Of a stretch of DNA of 46,519 nt, positions 8,531 to 15,727 are shown in pieces. Source of the stretch: CAYFFO01 sp964342485 (lineage in GTDB: Bacteria > Chloroflexota > Dehalococcoidia > Lucifugimonadales > CAJWER01). Numbering within the stretch: the stretch's first letter is position 1; each line of letters opens with the position of its first letter. The position numbers and the translations under genes were made by a program. The stretch is taken from positions 1 to 46,519 of the forward strand of contig CAYFFO010000016.1 of assembly GCA_964342485.1 (NCBI GenBank), in the 5' to 3' direction. The notes under the pieces were generated by a model, which was not told the DNA's origin, did no database searches, and saw nothing but the letters and a program-made list of their open reading frames with translations.

Positions 8531-10201
8531 CTACACAGTTCCGTCTATGATTGCGTCAATTAAAACGGGACCGCCATAATTAATAGCATCATTAATCGCT
8601 GGTTTAATTTTCGATGGATCGGAGATTTTTTGACCGTGAACTCCCATACCTTCAGCCAAATCAACAAAATTAGGCCTTATAGGAAAATCCATTCCTATAA
8701 ATTGGCTTTCCGATTTTTCTTCGTTCATTACGTGGTTTTTATATAAATTCATGTTTAATTTAAGTATGCGGTAAGTCGAATTGTTACAAATCACATAAAC
8801 GATTGGGAGATTTTCGTTGGCAGCAGTCCACAATCCTTGAATTGTCATCATTGCACTTCCGTCTCCAATAATGGCTACTACGGGTTTATTTGGATTAGCT
8901 AACTTAATCCCTAACGCGCCCCCAATGCCCCACCCGAGAGCTCCACCTCTCCCACCATAAACACTATCAGGGTTTTCAAAGTTGAAGGCATTTAGCAGTG
9001 CTGTTCCAGATGTGACAGCATCATTTACTATAATCGTTTCAGTAGGTACAGAAGCAGCTATATCTGTCATTAATCTTTCGGCTGATATTGGGCTGGATCC
9101 CCATCGGTTTTTCACCAATTGTTTCCAAGAGTTTGTTAGCGAATTTTTAGTGACAGCAATTTCAGTGTTACGTCCTCTAACTTCTTCTCGATATGTTCCG
9201 GATATTGTATTTTCAATTGCTGGGATGAGTTTTATTAAAGTACTTTTTGGATCTGAAGTTATTCCAATATCTGTAGGCAGATAGGTCCCAACCCCTGAAA
9301 TATCCACATCGATATGTACAAGTTTTGTTTGCTCAGGGAAGAATCGCAAATCAGGTTTAGAGAACATGTAGTAACCCGAATTCAGCTTCCCAAAAGCAAT
9401 AATAACATCGGAGTCAGTAAACAGTTGGTTTGTTTCTGGAAATCCTAACCGGATGCCTCCGAGGTATTGAGGATGAGTTGATGGGAAGTTCATTTCTGAA
9501 TAGATAGAAGAATAAACGCGCGCCCCTATCATTTCAGCAAATTCAGTCAATTCACTGGTGGCACGGGATTGGGACACACGATCACCAACAATAATTATCG
9601 GTTTTTTCGCTTTTGTAATGAGATCTACCATTTTTTCAATTGACTCTTGGTCGGGCATGTTTAGAGAACTATTTTGAGGGGAAGGATATATGTCCATTTC
9701 ACCAGTGTGGTCAAGTGAATTTGCTGAAAATGCTACAAAAGTTGGTCCTGTAGGAGGCGTTTTTGCTTCCATAAAAGCTCTTCGAATCAAAGAGGGTATT
9801 TGTTCAGGATGAGTCGCTTCTTCAGAAAATTTCGTAAAAGGATCTGTCATATCAGTTAATTTAGTCCTGCCCCTTGCTGACTCCCTTATATCTAGGTTTC
9901 CTGCAGTCAGAACCATAGGGGTACCACCCTCTTTCGCGTTATGTAGCAGGCTGAGGCCATTTGCCAGTCCAGTTTCTATATGGAGGTTCACAAATGACGG
10001 TTTAAGGGTTGCACGAGCATAAGCATCTGCCATGCCCATTGCCACACCTTCTTGCATGACAAGCTTGTATTTAATTTGAGGATACGATTCCATTTCGTCC
10101 ATAATCGCTGTTTCACTGGTGCCAGGATTTCCGAAGATATATTCAGTGCCTTCAGCGATCAGTGCTTCCATCAGAGCTTTTTTACCAGTCATTTTAGGCA
10201 T
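8531..10201 (-). CDS. Thiamine-diphosphate enzyme, benzoylformate decarboxylase-like
   Basis: This is a ThDP-dependent 2-oxoacid decarboxylase/lyase of 556 residues with the normal three-domain order: an N-terminal Pyr domain with the cofactor-activating Glu51 (QEG), a central domain, and a C-terminal PP domain with GDGSAMMT (about 443) through NNSTYR, the GDG-NN ThDP motif. GNPGTSE at 25-31 and NLH (His74) match the benzoylformate decarboxylase positions for Ser26 and His70, with Thr in place of the Ser. Acetolactate synthase is less likely because the Pyr domain follows the benzoylformate type and no small subunit is adjacent. ATG at 10201 has GAGGA upstream. It is the last gene of a minus-strand run. 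The substrate is unknown; an aromatic or branched 2-oxoacid is possible. Confidence 0.75.
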   Translation of the reverse strand: MPKMTGKKALMEALIAEGTEYIFGNPGTSETAIMDEMESYPQIKYKLVMQEGVAMGMADAYARATLKPSFVNLHIETGLANGLSLLHNAKEGGTPMVLTAGNLDIRESARGRTKLTDMTDPFTKFSEEATHPEQIPSLIRRAFMEAKTPPTGPTFVAFSANSLDHTGEMDIYPSPQNSSLNMPDQESIEKMVDLITKAKKPIIIVGDRVSQSRATSELTEFAEMIGARVYSSIYSEMNFPSTHPQYLGGIRLGFPETNQLFTDSDVIIAFGKLNSGYYMFSKPDLRFFPEQTKLVHIDVDISGVGTYLPTDIGITSDPKSTLIKLIPAIENTISGTYREEVRGRNTEIAVTKNSLTNSWKQLVKNRWGSSPISAERLMTDIAASVPTETIIVNDAVTSGTALLNAFNFENPDSVYGGRGGALGWGIGGALGIKLANPNKPVVAIIGDGSAMMTIQGLWTAANENLPIVYVICNNSTYRILKLNMNLYKNHVMNEEKSESQFIGMDFPIRPNFVDLAEGMGVHGQKISDPSKIKPAINDAINYGGPVLIDAIIDGTV

Positions 10202-10253
10202 ATTATTGTCCTCATGATAAATTCAAATGTTGTGTAGATAAGTAGTACTTTAT

Positions 10254-10268
10254 ATCAAAACTTTTGAT
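10254..10268. promoter_or_regulatory. Perfect palindrome upstream of ThDP gene
   Basis: ATCAAAACTTTTGAT has 7-base arms around one central base, centred 60 bases before the ThDP gene start. It has the size and symmetry of a repressor or activator half-site pair. A second inverted repeat (AATACA, five A, TGTATT) at 10277-10293 overlaps the plsY stop and may be a weak hairpin. No protein partner is visible in the window. Confidence 0.3.
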
Positions 10269-10291
10269 TTCACCCTAATACAAAAAATGTA

Positions 10292-10921
10292 TTATTTGGT
10301 AGCTAGAGCATCGTCTAGATTATCTTGCCATTGGTTTTCGTTGCGTCGACGTTTATGCCCAATCAGCGCATGTGTAAGTACCAGGATGGATACTGCTGCT
10401 ATGCCAAGGGCCATTGATGTGTCCCCGCCGTATGTAATTATCAAGGCAATTAGGGTTGGGTAACAGATAACGATTCCCATCAGTGACGTATACGGTAATC
10501 TTTGCCCGCCTAAGGATACTAGTATCCCTAAAGTTATTGATATTGATCCAAGAACTGGAAACATCGCTATTGTTGCACCACCAAGGGTTGCCAATCCATC
10601 TCCGCCCTTAAACCCTGTGAATAAAGATCGCCAGTGTCCAAATACTGCTGCCGCGGCGGGTATAACGAACCAAGGTTCTTCCAGCCCTAGGTATTTTGAT
10701 ATTAGAACTGCCATAGCACCTTTTACAAGGTCACCAAGGAGTACAAATCCAGCGGGGATTCTGCCAACGGTATGCATTACGTTAGATGCCCCAGGAAGTC
10801 CATTTCCTGTCTCAAATATGTTTATACCTGATCTTTTGCTTATCAGGGCTGCAAGAGGTATTGATCCTAATAAGTAACCGAAGATTGTAGACAGTAGTAT
10901 AGAAGCTAAAAACATTGGCAT
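10292..10921 (-). CDS. plsY: PlsY-like glycerol-3-phosphate acyltransferase
   Basis: PlsY is an integral membrane enzyme that transfers an acyl group from acyl-phosphate to glycerol-3-phosphate, the first step of phospholipid synthesis. This 209-residue protein has the family's length, about five membrane segments, LLGSIPLA (18-25), a version of motif 1 (TGNGLPGASNV) and motif 2 (GHWRSLFTGFKGGDGLAT). Two things are unusual. Motif 1 has an altered loop, and motif 2 has Asp108 where FKGGKG normally has Lys. It may be a paralogue with changed substrate use rather than the main PlsY. It lies 117 bases after the C45 gene and 90 before the ThDP gene, with no functional link evident. Confidence 0.75.
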   Translation of the reverse strand: MPMFLASILLSTIFGYLLGSIPLAALISKRSGINIFETGNGLPGASNVMHTVGRIPAGFVLLGDLVKGAMAVLISKYLGLEEPWFVIPAAAAVFGHWRSLFTGFKGGDGLATLGGATIAMFPVLGSISITLGILVSLGGQRLPYTSLMGIVICYPTLIALIITYGGDTSMALGIAAVSILVLTHALIGHKRRRNENQWQDNLDDALATK

Positions 10922-11038
10922 CCCATGTAATCTATCATACTTCAGTATACCCTAATACGTGGTAAATATTTGTATTCGAGTAATTATATCTAGCTTCTCC
11001 AGTTAAATCCACAGTAGATTATCAGAAAATATGGTTGT

Positions 11039-12079
11039 TTACACCTCATATTCTTGCCATTCACCACTACAACCATAACCTTTTCTTACATGCAAAATAG
11101 ATTTTTCTGGTTCGGCGATATATCCTGATATAGAATGAAGATTTGAACCCCCATGGCGGCAAATGGAAGTTTCCTTTTCTTGGTGATCAGCTAATATTGT
11201 TTTAAGTGTATCCACGGAGATAGTTCCTGAATATTGATTAACTAGAAATTTCATACGTTCTAGACGATTACTTGAGTCGGGAAGAGTATTTTCTTCGTAC
11301 CTTAAAAAATCTTTACTAAGATAGTGGTTTGTATGTAATTTTATGTCTTTTGAATCGAATCTGGGTTCAGAAATTTTTTCAGGCATAACTTCCAAGTCAG
11401 CTAATTTGCCTTTTCGGTCACAAATAATTATATTGGCTGCGGAACATGTTCTGTTTTCAGTTAGCAATTTTACACATTCCTCGGTTGAAGTTTTTTCCAG
11501 CATAATCCGTTTTAATGGGTAATGAGGAAGGCCTCTTTGCCATCTGAATCCGTAAAGAGCATTTGCAAAATGTGCAACACCATATTCATTAAGCCCTGAA
11601 TACCCTAGTTGACCTGCAAAAGTAAACATTAAAGCTCTCGGTCTTCCGTCCGTAGGTTTTACGTGAAGTAGTATCGCGACATCGGAGTATCCTGATTCTA
11701 GATCTTGGTTTTGGCCTGCTAGTGGGAATCCTGATGCTGTTGCTGAACCGGTAACGGCGAACGCTGTACAGCCCCCTTCGCTTATTTTCGATGCTTCCGC
11801 ACGAGCTTGGCAGAGTACCGCTTCTTCAAAACTAATTGATGCGCCTTTGGCCAGCCCTTTGATTTCTTCAAATAACAATGGGCTAAGGTTTTTTATTAAT
11901 GGAGCGAAGATCATGGCATTATGGCATAATAGGTCTCGTTTTTTCCCAGTCAGATCTTCTATCCAATCAAGATATTTATGGATTAAGATTTTTGCCTGAG
12001 ATCCATGCTGGTATCCCATTTCAAATGAATTGCCTTTGACTGAAATTAAAGGGAAATGAGTGTCATGATTAAAATTCAT
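11039..12079 (-). CDS. C45-family acyltransferase/hydrolase (Ntn fold)
   Basis: This 346-residue protein resembles acyl-CoA:6-aminopenicillanic acid acyltransferase and related peptidase family C45 proteins, which are autoprocessed Ntn hydrolases acting on amide bonds. The predicted cleavage site is Gly103-Cys104 in EGGCTAF, so Cys104 would become the N-terminal nucleophile; GQNQDLE and the conserved NEYGV and HTNHYL segments fit the family. The N-terminal pro-segment includes GNSFEMGYQHG. It starts 96 bases after btuD on the same strand and could be in the same transcript. Bacterial members hydrolyse or transfer acyl groups on varied amides, so the substrate cannot be named. It has no signal peptide and is likely cytoplasmic. 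Confidence 0.8.
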   Translation of the reverse strand: MNFNHDTHFPLISVKGNSFEMGYQHGSQAKILIHKYLDWIEDLTGKKRDLLCHNAMIFAPLIKNLSPLLFEEIKGLAKGASISFEEAVLCQARAEASKISEGGCTAFAVTGSATASGFPLAGQNQDLESGYSDVAILLHVKPTDGRPRALMFTFAGQLGYSGLNEYGVAHFANALYGFRWQRGLPHYPLKRIMLEKTSTEECVKLLTENRTCSAANIIICDRKGKLADLEVMPEKISEPRFDSKDIKLHTNHYLSKDFLRYEENTLPDSSNRLERMKFLVNQYSGTISVDTLKTILADHQEKETSICRHGGSNLHSISGYIAEPEKSILHVRKGYGCSGEWQEYEV

Positions 12080-12175
12080 CAGGCAATTATAACAACTGTA
12101 TCAATACTACTCCCATCTTAATTTGAGTTTTAAATACTTAATGTAAAGATATCGCTTAGCTTGTGTTGATCAGAG

Positions 12176-12949
12176 TTAATTATAGTCAGGAATTACAACG
12201 GGCTTTCTGGTAACAGGATGGGAAATAACGTTGACTTTTGTTTTATATGTCAAAAATATGTTTTGTTCAGTGATTACTTTTTCGGGTGACCCCTCAGCAA
12301 CAATTTTTCCGTCTGAAATCATGATAATACGGTTGCAATATTGTGCTGCTAGAGATAGGTCATGCATAGTCAATAAAGCAGCCAGATTTTTTGTATGGAC
12401 TGAATTTGAAATAGTATTCAGAATTACCTTTTGATTCGCTATATCCAAATTTGATGCTGGTTCATCTAATAGTATTACTGGAGATTCCTGGGCTAATGCC
12501 ATAGAGATCACAGCTCTCTGTCGTTCTCCATCAGATAAAGTGTCTAAAATTCGGTGGGCTAAATTGTGTATATTGGTCATTTTCATAGCAGAATTAATTA
12601 TCGTGCTGTCACTGGAACTGCTCCACTCAAAAAGTTTTAGGTGAGGATTACGCCCCATAGATATCAGGTCAAATACAGTGATTCCAGAAGGTAGATTTGG
12701 ATTTTGAGGAACGACTGATACCATTCGGGCTAATCTTTTTGATTTCAACGATCGTATGTCATGCCCATCGATTAAAATCCTTCCAGAATCTGGTGAATAT
12801 ACACCGCTAATTAGTCGAATAAGCGTTGTTTTCCCAGACCCATTGGGCCCCACCACACCAATAATGTCGTTTGACTCTAATTCCATATTGATTCCATCAA
12901 TAATTTTATGGTTCTTATAACTGAAACATATATTTTCAATTGAGATCAT
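12176..12949 (-). CDS. btuD: ABC transporter ATPase, cobalamin/iron-siderophore type
   Basis: This is the nucleotide-binding subunit of a type II ABC importer, 257 residues. It has Walker A GPNGSGKTT (34-42), a Q-loop at Gln82, the signature LSDGERQRA (138-146; Asp in place of the usual Gly), Walker B VILLDEP (158-164) and switch His196 (MHDLS). The sequence alone fits BtuD or FecE/FhuC. The cobalamin riboswitch at the head of the run argues for vitamin B12 or a corrinoid. It starts 57 bases after the permease gene. Family membership is certain and the substrate assignment rests on the leader. Confidence 0.88.
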   Translation of the reverse strand: MISIENICFSYKNHKIIDGINMELESNDIIGVVGPNGSGKTTLIRLISGVYSPDSGRILIDGHDIRSLKSKRLARMVSVVPQNPNLPSGITVFDLISMGRNPHLKLFEWSSSSDSTIINSAMKMTNIHNLAHRILDTLSDGERQRAVISMALAQESPVILLDEPASNLDIANQKVILNTISNSVHTKNLAALLTMHDLSLAAQYCNRIIMISDGKIVAEGSPEKVITEQNIFLTYKTKVNVISHPVTRKPVVIPDYN

Positions 12950-13006
12950 TATGTAGGGTGTCTGTTATACGACTGGAGATAAATTTAACATGGTTTGATC
13001 GGCATA

Positions 13007-14071
13007 TTACATATTTATTTTTTTACGTGTAAGAAGATATAAAAAGAAAGGAGCACCGCAAAATGCGGTTACAACTCCGACTGGTAATTCAGTGGGGGTT
13101 ACTATTGTTCTTGCAATAAGGTCAGCTATTACAAGGAGACCTGATCCTAAAAGCATTGATAAAGGGATCAGTTGTCTATAATCCATTCCCCATATTAATC
13201 GGGCTACATGTGGTGCGATAAGACCTACAAAACCAATCAACCCACTAAATGAAACGGCTGCTGCAGTTGTTAACGAAGCAGATATTATTAATATTATTTT
13301 TGTACGATCTACATTAATTCCAACTTGTCTAGCGTGCTCTTCTTCAAGTTGCATCACATTTAGTACTCTAGAGTGGATTAAAATAAGGGTAGTGCATGGA
13401 ATAAAGTACAAAAGAACTAGAAATGTATGTACCCATTGAGCTTTTGAAAAGCCCCCAAGAAGCCAGTTTAAAATGGGTCTTATTTCTGGGTCACTTTGTA
13501 TCATTAATAGAGCGGTAATAGCGCTTGCAAGAGATGAAATAGCTACTCCAGATAGGATCAATGTTTGAAGGGGTAAGGCATCTGACCGGTGAGCGATAGC
13601 GTAAGCGACACTGACTGATATAAGTGCTCCAGTGAACGCCGCAAATGGTAAAAGATTAGGATTTGTCAAACCGGTTACTAGAATTACAGTTGCTCCTAAA
13701 CCAGCTCCAGAAGATACACCAATCAGGTATGGATCGGCTAAGGGATTACGGAATAACCCTTGATATGCAGCACCGGATAATGACAGAGATGCCCCAACAA
13801 GGGCTGATAGCGCAATTCGTGGTAGCCTTATATCCCAAATAATTGTATTCCAAGTCGAAGGTGAATGTTGATCGAGTACGATAAAAGGCGCTCTTGAAAA
13901 AATTATCTCCAAAACGTTCATAATTGGTAAGTACACTGGCCCTATACTAGAAGCTATAATAAAGATGATTGTTAGGATTAAAAGCCCGATTGATATTTTT
14001 CTCCAGAAATTTACTGGGGTTAAAGGATCTATTTGGTTTTTCTTAAGTTGATTGCCTGAAGATTTTTCCAC
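13007..14071 (-). CDS. btuC: FecCD/BtuC-type ABC permease
   Basis: This is the membrane subunit of the same importer, 354 residues, with the roughly ten-helix FecCD profile. Family hallmarks are RLPRIALSALVGASLSLSGA, FRNPLADPYLIGVSSGAGLGA, and GLIGFVGLIAPHVAR near the C-terminus, the coupling region that contacts the ATPase. A short polar N-terminal tail of about 25 residues precedes the first helix. The start is GTG at 14071 with only a weak ribosome site. It lies 39 bases after btuF. One permease gene is present, so the transporter would be a homodimer. Confidence 0.9.
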   Translation of the reverse strand: MEKSSGNQLKKNQIDPLTPVNFWRKISIGLLILTIIFIIASSIGPVYLPIMNVLEIIFSRAPFIVLDQHSPSTWNTIIWDIRLPRIALSALVGASLSLSGAAYQGLFRNPLADPYLIGVSSGAGLGATVILVTGLTNPNLLPFAAFTGALISVSVAYAIAHRSDALPLQTLILSGVAISSLASAITALLMIQSDPEIRPILNWLLGGFSKAQWVHTFLVLLYFIPCTTLILIHSRVLNVMQLEEEHARQVGINVDRTKIILIISASLTTAAAVSFSGLIGFVGLIAPHVARLIWGMDYRQLIPLSMLLGSGLLVIADLIARTIVTPTELPVGVVTAFCGAPFFLYLLTRKKINM

Positions 14072-14110
14072 TTGATTTTTCTTAAGAGTCAGTCTTCGTG
14101 TCTTGAATTG

Positions 14111-15025
14111 TTATTTGAAAAATTTTGGATATACCCATTTTGCTAATATTTCTATACCTTCAACGTAGCGTGGACCGGCTACACTTAGCCTGTCTTCTTC
14201 TGGGACAAAGACCTTTTTGTTTAAGATAGCTGCAATATTGGAAAATGCTGGATTTGAACTAATCTCGTCGCCGTATGAGGCTATTATTATATCGGGGTTT
14301 CTATCTACAATAATTTCTGGACTCAATTGCGAATAGCCTGAGATATCGTGTGCAATATTAGAAAGTTTAAGTAAATCGAATACACTGCCAATCATAGTAT
14401 CGGATCCTGGAGTCCATAAAGATCCTTCGTCTTGAAACACCGATACACCCTCGTCAACTTTTAACATAACTTCCTCAATAGATTTAATTCTATTTTCAAA
14501 ATCTTGGGCTATCTGATTGGAGGCTTGTTGGTTGCCTACTATGTTGCCCCATAATCGGATACTCTCGGGTATCTCCCTGAAATCGTTATGCAATGTTTCC
14601 AAATAGAATACTTTCAATCCCAATTTTTCCAGGTCTTCTACAGCTCCTTCAGAAAATAAGAAAACTAGATCTGGATTCAAATCAAGGATAGATTCTTTAT
14701 TTAAATTATATGCATCGCCTACCTTTGTGATATTACTTGCTTCTGGGGGAAATGAAACGAAGTTGTGAACACCCACTATACGGTCTCCTTCACCGATTGC
14801 AAACAATATTTCTACGACAGCAGAATCCAAAGCAACTATTCTTTTGGGCGCTTGATCAAATGTTAGTATTTTGCCGTTGCTATCTACAACTGTGTAAGGG
14901 AAATGGTCGGAGTCTTGTGATGAAGATGATCTCGATTGGTTATCTGTATTACAGGCAACCGTTATAACGAAAATAAAGCATGCGAATGCAAGGACCCAAG
15001 ATATTTGTTTTGTTTGCACTATCAT
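14111..15025 (-). CDS. btuF: Cobalamin-binding lipoprotein of ABC importer
   Basis: This is the substrate-binding subunit of the importer, 304 residues. The signal peptide ends in a lipobox (ITVAC) with Cys25 as the lipidated residue, so the protein is anchored outside the cell membrane. It has the two-lobed fold of BtuF/FepB proteins: APKRIVALDSAVVEILFAIGEGDRIVG at the start of lobe 1 and LNPDLVFLF; lobe 2 includes GSVFDLLKL and RNPDIIIASYG. The frame opens to a TTG at 15034, but AAAGG lies right against it and is well spaced for the ATG at 15025, which I chose. It is the first gene after the cobalamin riboswitch. Confidence 0.87.
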   Translation of the reverse strand: MIVQTKQISWVLAFACFIFVITVACNTDNQSRSSSSQDSDHFPYTVVDSNGKILTFDQAPKRIVALDSAVVEILFAIGEGDRIVGVHNFVSFPPEASNITKVGDAYNLNKESILDLNPDLVFLFSEGAVEDLEKLGLKVFYLETLHNDFREIPESIRLWGNIVGNQQASNQIAQDFENRIKSIEEVMLKVDEGVSVFQDEGSLWTPGSDTMIGSVFDLLKLSNIAHDISGYSQLSPEIIVDRNPDIIIASYGDEISSNPAFSNIAAILNKKVFVPEEDRLSVAGPRYVEGIEILAKWVYPKFFK

Positions 15026-15151
15026 ATTTGCCAACCTTTCTTATTATAAAATATAAGATGCTGGCCAAGAGGTTTCTAAAGACATAACAGCGTGATCTAG
15101 AGGTAGCTTAAATATGTTAACGGAGTCGGTGGTAATAGGGTCTTTGATCTT

Positions 15152-15190
15152 AAAAAAATCAGCCCTACTCCACATTCGGGCGCAGAGCTG
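15152..15190 (-). terminator. Riboswitch-linked intrinsic terminator
   Basis: Read on the minus strand, CAGCTCT (15190-15184) can pair with AGGGCTG (15166-15160, one U.G pair), with GC-rich sequence in the loop, and the stem is followed by seven T (15158-15152). It sits directly after the aptamer and before btuF, as expected for a transcriptional OFF switch. The 5' arm touches the aptamer's 3' edge, so the two structures could compete. Confidence 0.7.
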
Positions 15191-15350
15191 ATGTCCTGAT
15201 GCCCGTACCCTTCCTCGAAGGCCGTTGACATAAATGAGTACAGTCGATCGGACTCGTTATTTCGGTGAAATATTTATACCCGAATAAACCTACCGCTGCG
15301 GGACAGTGCCGGATTTTGACCGGCTTCCTCTGTTAGCCTAGCATTTTTTC
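15185..15350 (-). promoter_or_regulatory. Cobalamin riboswitch
   Basis: Read on the minus strand, the leader has the conserved cobalamin core: AGAGGAAGCCGGTCAAAATC, then CGGCACTGTCCCGCAGCGGTA (about 15330-15291), followed by the GAGTCCGATCGACTG segment and a CTTCGAGGAAGG arm, ending with GGGCATCAGG. It precedes btuF by about 160 bases and is followed at once by a U-tract hairpin. The family shuts off downstream genes when B12 is plentiful. Edges are approximate. Confidence 0.88.
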
Positions 15351-15469
15351 TGAGCCAAGCATCTCAAATATAATTATTAAATTGTTTATGTATGCGATCT
15401 TACACAATTTCGGTTAATTTGTCTTTATTTAATTCTAAGAATAGTTTATAACAAACGTAAGACTTTCGT

Positions 15470-15497
15470 TTGACGAGTTTCCTAGAAAATGTAAAAT
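15470..15497 (+). promoter_or_regulatory. Likely promoter for gyrB
   Basis: TTGACG (15470-15475) and TAAAAT (15492-15497) are 16 bases apart. A transcript would begin near 15504, giving a leader of about 220 bases before gyrB. The gap 15351-15727 otherwise holds only a possible 40-codon reading frame (15569-15691). Confidence 0.5.
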
Positions 15498-15568
15498 GTA
15501 AGTTTAAGAATTGGTATGGAAAAAATATAGTTATAGAACTATAATACACATTATATTATTGTAAAAAA

Positions 15569-15691
15569 ATGAAGATATACCGTTATACATCTGACTATGG
15601 TTTCAATTGTGCACATTTTAGTGAGGGCACAGTTATTAATAACAGCCACATAATTCGAAGAATGTCCGAGCTTATTGATATTTCTACGTAA
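15569..15691 (+). CDS. Possible small ORF in the gyrB leader, 40 aa
   Basis: An ATG at 15569 opens 40 codons (begins MKIYRYTSDYGF, ends SELIDIST) and stops 36 bases before gyrB. There is no good ribosome binding site: the ATG follows a run of seven A. The composition is not obviously random, and it includes charged and aromatic residues. I recognise no family. It could be a chance frame in the long leader. Confidence 0.2.
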   Translation: MKIYRYTSDYGFNCAHFSEGTVINNSHIIRRMSELIDIST

Positions 15692-15727
15692 GAATTTAAA
15701 TCCACCTAGTTAATTGGAGGGAGATTT

